From Mesotaenium endlicherianum (Eukaryota > Streptophyta > Zygnematophyceae > Zygnematales > Mesotaeniaceae): a stretch of 31,171 nucleotides of DNA. Position 1 is the stretch's first letter. Each line of letters begins with the position of its first letter. The notes under the pieces are model-generated. The model searched no databases. It saw only the letters and a list, made by a program, of their open reading frames with translations, and was not told where the DNA came from. This document shows, piece by piece, positions 20,729 to 31,171 of the stretch. A program made the translations under genes and the position numbers. Location of the stretch: contig WELA01002985.1 of assembly GCA_009602735.1 (NCBI GenBank), positions 448,554-479,724 of the forward strand. The letters are read 5' to 3'.

Positions 20729-23194
20729 ACAAGAAGGGCCTGGGCAGAGAGATGTGCTGATGGGGGTGAAAGGTGATGTACAGAGAGAGAGGTTGCTGGG
20801 GCGCGAGACGCAAGGCGACACTCAGCCTGCACGACGGCCCTGTGGGATGTGCAGAGGGAGTGGTTATCAGACCAACACGTCGGGTCGCACTTTGCGACGC
20901 TTCTTGCGGCAGGTAGTTTTCCTTGCAGAAAAGCTAGGAGATAAAAGAGGGAGAAGGGGTAACATTTGCCCCGGTTGGGCTCCCCCCCGTGAAATGCTTA
21001 CAAGAAGGGGGCGAGCCCGGGGGTGGAGGGGGGGGAGGTAGTTGAAAAAGAGAAGAGAGGGAAAAGTGGTGTCATGGTTGCCACTCGTGACTTTCACAGG
21101 AAGCAGCTCACTCTGCAGAGAGTCATCGTTATGAAGATGTATTTTAATGAAAGGGAGTGCAGGCTGTTTGAAGAGGGGGTGCCCTTACACAGACGCTGGG
21201 CGTCCCTTTGCTCGAGGCGTGCTGAACCTGAAGGTGAGAGTTTTGAAAGTTCACTAGCTCTGGGTCATCGCGGAGCATGAACGAGCCGGGGGTGCCCGCG
21301 CCCCGCACAGCACCGTCCTCATGGCTGCGCCACCGGGTGGCTCACAATGGCCTTTGGTGTCTCCCGCGGCGGGCACCTGGCATACTCTCTGGTAAGCCCG
21401 TGCTATCCTCTCTTTGTTTTTCGTACATTGTTCTTTCAGTTCAGATATGGAGTTAATTATTCGACTCTAACTTTTTGCCCGTGTTTGTACCCCTCTGCAA
21501 CGCTGTTGCAGGGCAGCTCGCCACTGCCAGCTCACACTGCACGGCTGACTCTGACCGTGTTTCTCTTGCAGGCTGACAGGCCTTGGCCAAGTGGTGCGGC
21601 TCCAGGAACTCGCTCCCCTGCATTTATTATATGCGTGCATACTCTAACATTGTTGTAGGCTAGCTCCTTAGTCTTATTAAGTATCATCGGGTGCAGGCTC
21701 GAGCAGCCTCGTTCATCCAGCTGTGTTTGTGAGCAAATTCATGATGTCTGATTCTGTCAGCAGTAACTTGGGGGCTCCCTCTATTTAGTGGCACCCTCGC
21801 TGGAAGTGCAGTACGGAGAGCATGAACTTCGTATAGGTGGATGTTTGATCGCTAGCATGACATCTGTGACCTCAGCACCGCCCCATCTAGCTGCAAGTTC
21901 ACCAAATTGCGATCACTAGTTTGTTTGTTTGGCCTCTCAACGCTTTATTTGAAAGTCGTGAACTTAAGGTGAGATGCAACCATGTGCTGTCTCACTCGGT
22001 GGGGCCCCTCGACACCCTATATGCCATATGCTCGTAAAGTGGGTCAATGTCACGGCAGAAGAGGAAGGGGCTGGGCAGCTTACGCTGTGGTCAAGTTTAA
22101 GAAGCACACGCGGAAAATGGAGCTTGAGATTTATTGGAGGTTCTTATACGTGGGTCAACAACAATATACGTCAGAAGCGCTAGCAATTGGCGAAGGCTGG
22201 TGCCTTCTTGTGAGCCCATATGTTGGCGGATTGATTGAAAGGAATGGATGTTAAAGCTGAATTGGTTCTTAAGAGTTGATACCAAAGTGCTAGCATGTGC
22301 AGTTCTACCGTGTGTTTGTTTGCATGGAGACTATTTGAGGGGAAGTGGACAAAAGGACATGCACGATTGCACAAATTTGTCATCTAAAATCATGTGACTC
22401 ATTTTAACTTCATTTTATTACCAATGTGAACTCACTTAGTTCTACAAGAGAAACAAAACTTTTGAATTGGTATGCACAAATTTTCGACTGGGTATATAGT
22501 TCTTGATTGTTGCGTTGAGCCCAGAAGTGAGCAGGGCTGGATTCCCAGCTTTTATGATTGCGGATTGGTTTTTTCAGGGGCTCTATATGGCCTTTAAAAG
22601 GCCACGTGTACGACTAGCATGAGCGCTTAATATGTGATCGGAAAACTGTCCGAATTGTTCCGGTCAAAGGCTTTTTTGTGTGGATGTTTACATCGCCCTA
22701 GAAGCATAAGAACATTTCCTTTTGCACCAGGCCTGTTCTCAGTATCCTGTCATTTGGTATTATTAAAATGCATTCGACACCATCATAGCTTGCTGAGAAA
22801 GGTGTACTGGAAGGCAGAACATATGTTGCCTGTATTACTGATGTTGAATCAAGCAGAACTTGGGAAAAGTCTTCTTAGTGCCATCTGATATTGGTCGTCA
22901 CTTTCCAGTTGCAAAGTTCCATCAGTTGCAAGCATGGCGCATCTGTAGCTTACAAGCCTAGTAAAAGTAATGACTACACATTGCCCACATGCGGCCAACG
23001 CACTTCAAGTCTACACGTATTACTTCAAAAAGATGAATGACGACACGTCCTAACTAATTAGTACGGGAGGTGTGTATGGGTAGTTCTGCGATCAAGGCTA
23101 TCGCATACAACATCTATTGAGGTCGTCCTATACCAGCCTCGTCATTTCCTTTCAGCTTTAGCAACGTACCTAAAGCAAGAAAGACTAGGCTCAT
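20726..23194. other. Spacer between the PPR gene and the minus-strand genes
   Basis: No gene recognised. A possible exon ends at 21391 with a GTAAGC donor, but no frame gave a peptide I recognise. The open frames at 21974-22254 are unassigned. The two flanking genes converge here, so their 3' ends should lie in this stretch. Confidence 0.45.
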
Positions 23195-24403
23195 CTACTT
23201 GCACGCTACACCTGCTGCCTTTGCCTGCGTTATACAGAACTCTGATATATATGGAGGAACACAATAATTTTGATGTCCAATGGCGCAAGAAGCTAACATT
23301 GCGATAAACGAAGTGCTTTGTGTATGAGAGTTGAGCGGATGCTTATGAACGACGTCTGCAAGGAAATCAATTGCCATGCGCCAAATTTGCCCGCTTGATG
23401 ACTCACAAGCAATCATGACAATGTTCTTAGCGGAAAGCGTCATAACATGGTAACCTCCACGCTTCAAGGTCAGAGTAGCAAGCCTTGAGGACATGTACAA
23501 GGGGCCGCTTGGAGTCACATACACCCATGCCCACGTCCCTTCTGCACTGACTGTTTAACAACAAGCACGCCAGCTATCTTTCACACCGTACAGACGCGGC
23601 TCCCAAAAGTGTACAGAAGAAGCTTTCAAAAGCGAATGCTCTCAAATTTCAAACGCTAGCAGACGTCTATTAGTATCATTCTTCTGAGAGTGCTAATTCC
23701 TGCTCTTTGTCCTAAAATCCAAGTAATAGATGAGGCTATACATATAATAGCACAGGATTGTCCCCTGGGCATTTCATGGAAGCTCTCAAGGCCCTCAGGC
23801 AGCTCAAAGGGGTCCAGGTTCCAAGGAAAGAGCGCCCAGTTCACCAGCCCAGCTCCACAAATGACCCACTTGCTAAGCCACTGCCAGTACCAACAGGCAC
23901 CTGCTGAGATTCTAATAGTGACAGTCTCAGCAGCAGATGTATAGAAACCTGCAGCAACAATCCTCCCGTGCCAAGAAGCCCTTTGCCTGGCGAATGAATA
24001 CAGAACTGCCAGCTGGAGCGTGCCTCAAGGCTTTCAACATAGCCTCTTCCCTCTAAGACATCTGTCCTCCACGCCGCAAGGTGGGGGCTCAAAGGAGAGC
24101 ATGCTGGAGAAGGCGCCGAGGATGTGGAGCATCCATGGCTGCGACTCAGCCTCCGCAGACGTCTGCTGCAGAGCCTATGAGCTCTATTTTTTACACACCT
24201 AACTATACATCGCTGCTGGCAAACAGTTGTGCAAGGCCCACGAAACCCTGGCACAGGCGCAATCAGCCCGCCTGCAACTGCAATGATCCTTTCCATCCCC
24301 TCAAACTCACCTGACCCCGAGACACCTGGCCGCTGCTAGTGCGCCCGGCAATGATGAGCATGTGCCAAGCTGAGCCCCGACCTGCACCTCAAAGACCAGC
24401 ATC
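23195..24403 (-). CDS. Candidate unidentified multi-exon gene, Trp-rich membrane-like protein
   Basis: Several coding-like blocks line up on the minus strand with plausible splice sites. About 24403-24312 has a C-rich tract plus CAG before it and a GTCAG/GTGAGT donor; one frame reads MLIIAGRTSSGQVSRGQ. About 24165-24073 reads QPWMLHILGAFSSMLSFEPP and is doubtful, because the next intron would be only about 60 bp. About 24012-23754 is open throughout and reads ...GACWYWQWLSKWVICGAGLVNW and then LDPFELPEGLESFHEMPRG. About 23550-23195 reads SAEGTWAWVYVTPSGPLY, then SSRLATLTLKRGGYHV, and ends in a stop at 23197-23195. The last two blocks join in phase (TCC T|TC AGT). A hydrophobic segment precedes PEG-containing and AWVYV segments, loosely recalling cytochrome b6f cofactor-assembly (CCB2/CCB4) proteins, but I do not claim that identity. 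Confidence 0.4.
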
Positions 24404-24564
24404 TGGGAAGGGGGGGGGTGGTTCAGCATCGAAGAGTATGGCTGCCGCTGTGTGGCTCTCCCGTTTCTGTCTCCCATGCCCCACTGCGCCACGGTCCCTC
24501 CGCTGCTGGCGCTGCTGCTGCTGCTGCTATTGCTGAGCGCAGGGACAAGGACCAGAGAGGGCAG

Positions 24565-26273
24565 CTAGACGGAGGGTATGTTGGCAAAGGAGAAGCCCTT
24601 GTAGCCCTTGTAGGCGTAGTAGGCGATGCGCGTCTCGTAGAAGCCCGGCATGAAGAGCAGCGCCCCCAGGATGAAGATGCCAATGCCTGCTCCGCCCTCG
24701 ACACGGGGGAAGGGAAAGGAGGGTGGCCGGAGAAAAGAGACCACGAGATGAGAACAGGGGGTGAGGCATGCAGAGAAGGATGCGTAAGGGATGCAGGAAG
24801 AGGCAGGGAGCAAACGCATGGCTTGCAGGGCGACCCCGAGGATGCGTGGACGTGTTAGGCAAGAGTCTCCTGGATCAACAGGCGTTTCGTTGTTCCCCAG
24901 ACTTACATGTGAGTGGACTGACGATAGAAGCAAGCGGGCCGAGAACATCAATACGCCTTGCAATTGAGGCAGTCCAAGCAGTCCAAACTGTTCTCCTGGG
25001 TCTTTGCAAGAGATACGAGGTAGGTTGAGGGGATGAAGTTTTGGGGATGGCACATATCGGCATGTGTCAGGAATAGTTCTGCACTTCTTCTCAGGTCCCT
25101 GATCACTACTTCCAGCATGTGAGCATTTGCCGAGTAGAAGAAGGCGCCTCACAGCAAGTCTGGTGCTCTCAATCACACGGAATTTGCGAGCTCCTTCGAC
25201 ACGTGTGGTCGCAGAGGCCTTCATCGTTCCACCAGGTGTCCCACAAGCCTACTCAGCATAACTTAGGCAAGCTGGCAGCACAGCTGATAGCTTCCGGAGG
25301 AGGGAATAGTGTCCACCATAGTAAACATGGGCTAAGATGCAGACAGAATAGTTCAGGCTGGTCCAGGCAAGCCATTATGAGCGTACAAGCCTAGAGTCCA
25401 ACCCTAGAGAACAAGTGGCAGTGCCGAGTAGAGACATCCATGAGACATCACAACGACTTACTAACACCTCTGTGTCACTCAGTCTCACGAGCTCGGCGCA
25501 TGGTGGACCCATTCTGTCTCTGCATTCTATCTCTGCGTTACAGCGCGTGCAAGCTCCTCCCACTGTTAGAAGCAACTTCAGTGTCAAGTCTTCTACCTGC
25601 CCGACGATAGCAAGCTCCCAAAGTATAGACCCCTAGTTTGCTCCCAGATTACAAGACCTCTACTCATACACTCCGCAGTGGAATCTAATTATTAAAAACG
25701 GCTTATGAAACAGTGGGACGATTCGAACTTTGCACTACTGCATCTTCATATCAATGAGTGCAAATACACATGACGTAAAGGTAGAGTTGAGGTCTAGGTC
25801 TTCAAGAACATCCAGTAGACAGCCTACAACATGCCTCCGTCCTTGGCTTGTTCACTAAGTAAAATTGTGGCTTCTCATGGCGGTGCATTCACTCCAGGTG
25901 TACCCTTACAATTTGAGGAATATAGGGCGTCAGTCAGAGCAAGTTTAGCCAGAGGTCAGCTTTAAAGACTTTTGACATGAATGATGAAAAAAAACAATAT
26001 GACGAGCCAAGACCTCAGGATATCACATGTCCTTCGAGAAGGGCCAGGCAAGGGGCTAGTTCTACTGACGTGGTGTGGCACTAGTTACTGACCATGTCCG
26101 CTGTCGCCACCCACATTATTGTATATCATATATATTCCACCGATGATGCCCGCAGCGCCAAATGCCAAGAGTGTCAAAGCAAGGGAAATTTCTTTAATGG
26201 GAGGCTTATTATGTATGATAATCTCCCCGTTATAATCCTCTGAAATAGAGAAAGTTCTGTCAACGTACGCCAT
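24565..26273 (-). CDS. TMEM230-family (DUF872) small membrane protein
   Basis: Two exons, 26273-26093 and 24686-24565, join in phase (CAT G|GC) to a complete 100-residue protein. It begins MAYVDRTFSISEDYNGE and continues NKPPIKEISLALTLLAFGAAG, a first membrane span at about residues 29-51. The second span is GIGIFILGALLFMPGF, and the family signature ETRIAYYAYKGYKGFSFANI follows near the C-terminus. Length and motifs match plant TMEM230 homologues nearly end to end. In animals TMEM230 is a secretory, recycling and synaptic vesicle protein; in plants its role is little studied, and an endomembrane location is expected. The donor is a weaker GTCAGT and the intron is about 1.4 kb. It is in tandem with the candidate gene downstream and divergent from NAD synthetase. 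Confidence 0.95.
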
Positions 26274-26945
26274 TTGAGAACTAAGGGAGCCCGCTGATGA
26301 AACGCATGAATTTCAAATGCTTGTCAACATTACGAGGAGATATCATTAATACTTAAACAAGACGGTACTGCCACTGGTAATACTTTTTGCAAATGTTAAG
26401 CACTTGTAAGGCATAGCGGTTGACTGTAGGCACTGAAGGTCACCCCTCGTATTGCCGCTATCAATCTTTTCCGACAACCCCGGACCTGTTCAGTATCCTG
26501 AAAGGCGAAGTAACATGCGTTCTCCACTAACGACTCTTGTTTTGTGCTCGCCAATTACCAGGAAAGCGACATAGTCCACATCAACACAACTGTTGCAATT
26601 AGTTGCAAGTTTAATCCCGTCTGACAGGAAGATGCCATTCTATTGCCAGCAAGCACTGGCCCATAGTGGGGCCCTAACACCACTTTCTTCAAACTAGCCC
26701 TTATATGGAGCCAAACCGTGCGGCTCAACGCTGTTCTCGAATGTGAGCCCAAGAGGCAACGACCATGAACGACTTGCGAAGACTGGGAAATGCCAAAAAA
26801 CACTGAAGATGCCAGAAGATACCATTGTTCATCGAAAATCGTCGAAAACATCATATATGAAAATCAGAACAGAAAGAATTAAATTGTTCGGGCCAGAAAA
26901 GCTGAGAAAAGCTGAGAAAACAAGCGTTGACTGCTGGACCACTTC
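26274..26945. other. Upstream region of the TMEM230 homologue
   Basis: No gene recognised. A short direct repeat of AAAAGCTGAG occurs near 26897-26918, next to the start of repeat copy B. The promoter of the TMEM230 homologue should be in the right-hand flank of its start codon, but no clear core element was seen. Confidence 0.4.
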
Positions 26946-27383
26946 TCCTGCCGTCTCTGCTCGGGTATCCCTGACGTCTTTGTTCTCGTACGCTTGCCAT
27001 CTCTGCTGTCGTTACCCTGCCATCTCTGCTCGCGTACCCCTGCCCATCTCTACTCGCGTACCCCTGACGTCCCTGTTCTCGTTCCCCTGCCATCTCTGTC
27101 TGCGTACTCCTGCCATCTCTGCTCGCGTACCCCTACCGTCTCTACTCGCGTACCCTGACGTTTTTGCTCTCGCACATCATGCCTACCAATGCTTACAGGC
27201 TACTCGCATGGTCCACGCGTGATCAAGGACTTGACTGTGGGTCATCCTGGTCAACAGATGGGCTTCAGTCGGCGTCAGAACTTTTCTGGTCTTTCTAAGA
27301 AAAGGCAGTTCAAGCAAGTCCAAGGCTAGTTCAAGGCAGGTCTAAAGGCAGTTCAGGGCCAGTTCAGCTTAGTTCAGGGTCCA
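26946..27383 (-). repeat. Minisatellite-bearing repeat, copy B (inverted relative to copy A)
   Basis: From 26946 to about 27170 are roughly ten units of the CTCGCGTACCCCTGCCATCT type, the reverse complement of the forward units in 1993-2297. The stretch 27171-27383 is the reverse complement of the unique arm of copy A. Read on the minus strand it gives GGACCCTGAACTAAGCTGAA, GGCCCTGAACTGCC, AAAGACCAGAAAAGT and TGATCACGCGTGG in the same order. It has an extra block of GTTCAAG-like repeats near 27306-27345. Copies A and B clearly share ancestry. Confidence 0.88.
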
Positions 27384-27640
27384 CCCTGGCGGACTTCGTA
27401 CGTCCCAGAAAGTTGCAGCAAGTGGCAGCAGCAGCAAGTAATGAATGACTTGCAGGAACTTTGTAGGTGTACTTCTTGATTGTACAGATGGTAAGAAATG
27501 TTTCTCCGAGGTTCCTTGGATGTAAGAGTAAGCTGATGGGAGGCATGCCCCGCAGGATATGAAGGTTGTGTCCACGTGAATATTACTCCAGTTCTTTCAT
27601 ATTGCATCTACATCGTACGTTGTCTCTTTAAGCGGCAAAG

Positions 27641-30094
27641 ATGAGGCTTGTTACCCTCGCCACTTGCAGTTTGAATCAATGGGCAGTGGACTTCGAAGGC
27701 AACCTGAGACGCGTCCAGGAATCAATAAGGCTCGCTAAAGAGGCGGGGGCAGTCTATAGGGTGGGGCCTGAGCTTGAAATCACGGGTTATGGATGTGAAG
27801 ATCATTTTCACGAGCAAGATACATGCACGCATGCGTAAGCGCACGATCAGAGTGCTTACCTTCAGCATTGTATGCCGGGATTCTGTCCTGGAGATCAAGC
27901 TTCAGGAACCTGTCTATGTGAAGGCTGGCTTCCTGCACTGCGACTGTTTTAGCCAGGGCTATTTTTGAAACTTATGTATAGACGTCGTGTGGGTATTTGA
28001 AATTCACTACTTAGAATATCGGCTCCAAGTTTTGCAAATGTGCAGCTCAGAAGCATGTAGCCATATCAACACGGTGTGTTGAATTCACGGCTTCTGAAGT
28101 ACACATTCCCAACTTGCAAGTCAACAAATTTTCTCGATGCATCTGTCCCCGAGAAAGCAACCAAACTCCAAAACTGTGTCCACCTGGCATGGCAGGTGGG
28201 AGTGTGTGGCCGCAATTCTGGATTCCGACTTGACAAATGGCATCGTCTGCGACATCGGCCTTCCCGTGCTGCAGGGGGGCGTGAGGTACAACTGCCGCGT
28301 GTTTTGCTTCAATTCGAGGGTCCTCATGATCCGCCCCAAGATGGATCTGGCGAATGACGGAAACTACAGGGAGCCCCGGTGGTTTGCGGGGTGGAAGCAC
28401 GCGCGGACAACTGTCGACTTTGTGCTGCCCAAGCTCGTGGCTGACATCACGGGCCAGCACAGCGTGCCATTTGGCGACGCCTGCCTCGCCTTCAATGACA
28501 CGTACGCACACGGCCTGTCCGGGACCTCCTCCTCCTCTTTTACCTCCCCGTCCTCCTCCCCCTCCCTCCTTCCCCTTCCCCTTCCTGCTCCCTCTCTTTG
28601 TCTCCTCGTTTGTTCGCTTGGCAAGGGTGCCATCTGCAGGAGCCGTGTGAAAGCGACACGTGTCAAGCCCTCCCTAGAGGCTGGCATGGACGTCCTACAG
28701 TCCCCTCCAGGGGAAAAATTGCGATATTGAAGGCTCTTCTATTCTCAGTAAAATACACTGTGAACCCAAAGGACAGCTACGCCTCCCTCCAGGACCTGAC
28801 TGGGAGCCCCTTTTCCCGCTGTTTCCAAACAACTTTCAACTTTGACTACAAAACGACGCATTGCCAGCAGCCCAAAGGCAGGAATCGGAAGCGCTCATGT
28901 CCAGCCTTCATCTGAATTTAGCTCCTCCCTCATGTCTTGTCGCCTCACATTTGTAGAATAGGCATGAAGTTGGGGGGGGTGTGGGGCGTGGAAATATCCA
29001 GCTAAGCTCAGCTCAGCTCAGCTCAGCTTTAAGCAAGCGTGCACCTGTTGCAGCCCGTGTGGCACCCTTTTGGAAGCTGCGAAGAGACCCGCTCGGGTTG
29101 TAGCAAAGCTCCACTGCTTGCTCTGCAAATTTGATTTCTAAGTACCAAGTTGGACAAAAGAGAGGGCGTCGCGAGTCCACCCAGGATGAGGCTCTGCGCT
29201 CCACTTTGGAGCCGGTGAGGAAGGGCAGCAGCTGCAACAAAGAGAGTGAGAGAGAGAGAGTTTCCCCAATGGTAGTCTTGTCTCTTGTTGGTAGAAATTG
29301 AAGTTTCCCCACTACACCGGGACAGCACGCCTTGCGCACCCGTACAACACTCACGCTCCTGGCATGGTCCATGGCGCTGTGATCTGCCGTCCCCGCGCAA
29401 GGGCTTCTCCCCCGCTTTGATCTTGCACCTCCTGTCAGTTGATAGCCATGTTCCGCATCCGCATGCTCTGTGTTTGTCTGTGCATGAGTGGGCACTACGT
29501 CAGACGCATGCATACTCACAACGATATGATCTCCCTGGCTCTCGCTCTTCGAGTGTCCTGCTCCTGCGCACTGCACCACAGCCCATGCTTTGAGCTGCCA
29601 CACCCTTTGAAGACGCAAACCCTCTCCCCCAAAGCCCTGGAACCTGAGCAGGCTTGCTTACCTTGTGTGAGTACTTGTGCTTGCAGCTGGGCGGGCCGTA
29701 CCTGGGGACTGTTCCTGTGATACCCAAAAACCACTGGAGTCCCAAACCCACAAGCCTTATAGCACGCAAAAGACGATGAGAAAGCGTGCTGCCCCAAACA
29801 ACCGTGGGCGTGACCTGACGGGGGCGATGGGGGACTAGCGGGGGGCGGCGGGCGGGCGGGCGGGCGGCAGCACGCTGGCGAGCGAGACGTGCGAGGAGCT
29901 CTTCACGCCGGCGGCGCCGCACATCCAGCTGGCGCTCAACGGCGTGGAGATTGTGGCCAACGGCAGCGGCTCGCACCACCAGCTGCGCAAGCTGGACACG
30001 CGCCTGGACCTCATGCGCTCCGCCACCGCCAAGGCCGGTGGCGTCTACCTCTACGCCAACCAGCAGGGCTGCGACGGCGGCCGCCTCTACTACG
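27641..30094 (+). CDS. NADSYN1: Glutamine-dependent NAD+ synthetase, 5' three exons (3' part beyond window)
   Basis: Exons 27641-27834, 28196-28501 and 29871-30094 join in phase to 241 residues plus one base. They cover most of the N-terminal carbon-nitrogen hydrolase (glutaminase) domain, which releases ammonia from glutamine for amidation of deamido-NAD in the last step of NAD+ synthesis. The start [20 protein letters not shown] matches plant enzymes. The catalytic triad is visible: Glu44 in [14 protein letters not shown], Lys113 in [14 protein letters not shown] and Cys174 in ASETCEELF, the last matching human Cys175. Also seen are [18 protein letters not shown] and [13 protein letters not shown]. 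Exon 3 ends at YYG with a GTGGGG donor; the expected DG(C) continuation and the synthetase domain are not found up to 31171, so the gene is cut by the window edge. Intron 2 is 1.4 kb, C-rich at its start and G-rich at its end. Confidence 0.96.
28995..29032 (+). repeat. AGCTC pentanucleotide microsatellite in NAD synthetase intron 2
   Basis: CAGCTAAGCTCAGCTCAGCT and onward shows about five AGCTC units. Each unit overlaps its own near-complement (GAGCT), so the tract can also self-pair. It lies within the 1.4-kb intron between 28502 and 29870; no other feature was recognised in that intron. Confidence 0.8.
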
Positions 30095-31171
30095 GTGGGG
30101 GTGCACCACGCCGCAGAAAAGGCTCCCGCCTCCACGCACGTCCTCGCCTCGCTTCCCCCTCTACCCCTCTTGTCATGTTCCTAGGGGTCCCCAAGCCCGA
30201 GTGCATCCTTGTCTGTTGCCCTCTATCCGCTGGCTGACACGTCACCACCACTAGCAAGCCCCCCCTGCTCGTTGCTTGCTCTGCTAGGGAGTTGAGAGGA
30301 GAGCAACCCGCAAGAGGGCAATGAACCGACTGCAGCCGCCGGCCTGGACCCAAGCCCGGCTTAGGCCAGGCCAGGCCAGGTTTTGAAATGAAGGCAGCTT
30401 CAGCGTCAGTGCAGTCCGCTGGAATTTTGACTTCTTGCTGCTACAAGCAACGGAGGCCATATTATAGAACCTCAGTCCAGATGAAAAGATGTCGGGAAGA
30501 AGCATGCTGTCGTGACTGGCACAACCGCCTGTGGCCGAGCCTGTCCCGGACCTGGACGCAGCAGCTTCGGGAGCCTCTGGGGGGTCTGCAGGGCACTCTG
30601 TGTCGTTAAGACCTCGTGTACTTTCTTCTTTCGCAACCCTAAATGTGTTTGAACAACGTATACTCATTTTTGGTGCAGTAGTGAAGAGGGGACGCCGAGT
30701 GGTGATTCATATTCTTGACGCACTTGATTATCTCTCGCGGAGGACGAAAGTGATGTGGACACAGAGGGTGTCTTTTTCCTCACGCTCAGCTGCGTGCACC
30801 TGCATCCTCTCAGGCCAAGTTGGGGCGAAGCCGTTATAATGGACCAGAGTGCTAGTGGGCGTAGTGTTGGCAGCTCAGCCCAGAGCGCTTGCCAAAGCTC
30901 AAGAATCCTAAACGCCTGAGGGCTACACCTACAGTGAGAAACCTCGATGCTCAACCCCAGATTGCTTGAGCTTGAGAGATAAAACCAGAGTGCTTAGTCC
31001 CAAAGCGCTTCACCTATAGTGTTAAACCTTGAGTGCTGTTCGGAGTACATTGAGTGCGAGTGCCTTGCAAACCCAGAGTATGAAACTTGCAGTGCCAAAC
31101 CCCTGAGGACTCCAGCACGCCACAACTGAACCTGCACACGCCACTCCTTGTGCACATTGGGAGAGGGGGGG
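30095..31171 (+). other. Probable NAD synthetase intron 3, ending in a degenerate repeat and a G run
   Basis: No coding match to the next part of NAD synthetase was found. From about 30840 to 31130 there is a loose repeat of words like CCAGAGTGCTTAG, CCCAGAGCGCTTGCC, AACCTTGAGTGCTG and ACTTGCAGTGCC, roughly every 20-40 bases. The window ends GGGAGAGGGGGGG, which resembles the G-rich 3' ends of other introns in this window, so the next exon may lie just outside. Confidence 0.5.

Noticed and set aside
21281..21391. Possible exon ending at a GTAAGC donor
   Set aside because: None of the three frames gave a recognisable or clearly coding peptide, and no partner exon in phase was found.
1..31171. 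CRISPR arrays, bacterial operons, rRNA or tRNA genes
   Set aside because: None was seen: the repeats are microsatellites or minisatellites without spacers of CRISPR form, and the genes are split by spliceosomal introns. A covariance-model scan was not possible, so a tRNA could have been missed.

Overview
This is a window of eukaryotic nuclear DNA, most likely from a green alga or early streptophyte. All recognisable genes are split by spliceosomal introns with GT-AG ends. The gene set is of green-lineage type: a plastid-type FAD monooxygenase, a plant-style GDSL esterase/lipase, a P-class pentatricopeptide repeat (PPR) protein, a TMEM230 homologue ending in the plant-type signature, and a glutamine-dependent NAD+ synthetase. 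I cannot name the species. The assembly is a draft: it has one 577-base N gap, five single-N joins, and one exact 1,163-bp duplication abutting an N. Base composition is patchy, with GC-rich exons (PPR, NAD synthetase) set in AT-richer, repeat-rich spacer.

Layout. 1-1527 (-): 5' part of an FAD-dependent monooxygenase, cut by the window edge. 1792-2440: a minisatellite-bearing foldback repeat; a diverged copy lies in opposite orientation at 26946-27383. 2441-3820: spacer with an LTR-like stretch. 3821-7058 (+): complete six-exon GDSL esterase/lipase (343 aa) whose catalytic His position is Asn. 7059-9619: spacer without a recognisable gene. 9620-20571 (+): an intron-rich PPR gene (about 643 aa, about 12 motifs). 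20572-23194: spacer. 23195-24403 (-): candidate unidentified multi-exon gene. 24565-26273 (-): complete two-exon TMEM230 homologue (100 aa). 27641-30094 (+): first three exons of NAD+ synthetase (glutaminase domain), the rest lying beyond the right edge.

The genes do not form a functional cluster. The most unusual signal is in the intron architecture. In the PPR and NAD synthetase genes, many introns begin with a C-rich tract directly after the 5' splice site and end with a G-rich tract where a polypyrimidine tract is expected, so the two intron ends are complementary. Several assembly breaks fall in these tracts. The GDSL and TMEM230 introns lack this signature. All exon junctions given were derived by hand from reading-frame continuity and family alignment from memory; no RNA evidence or database search was available.
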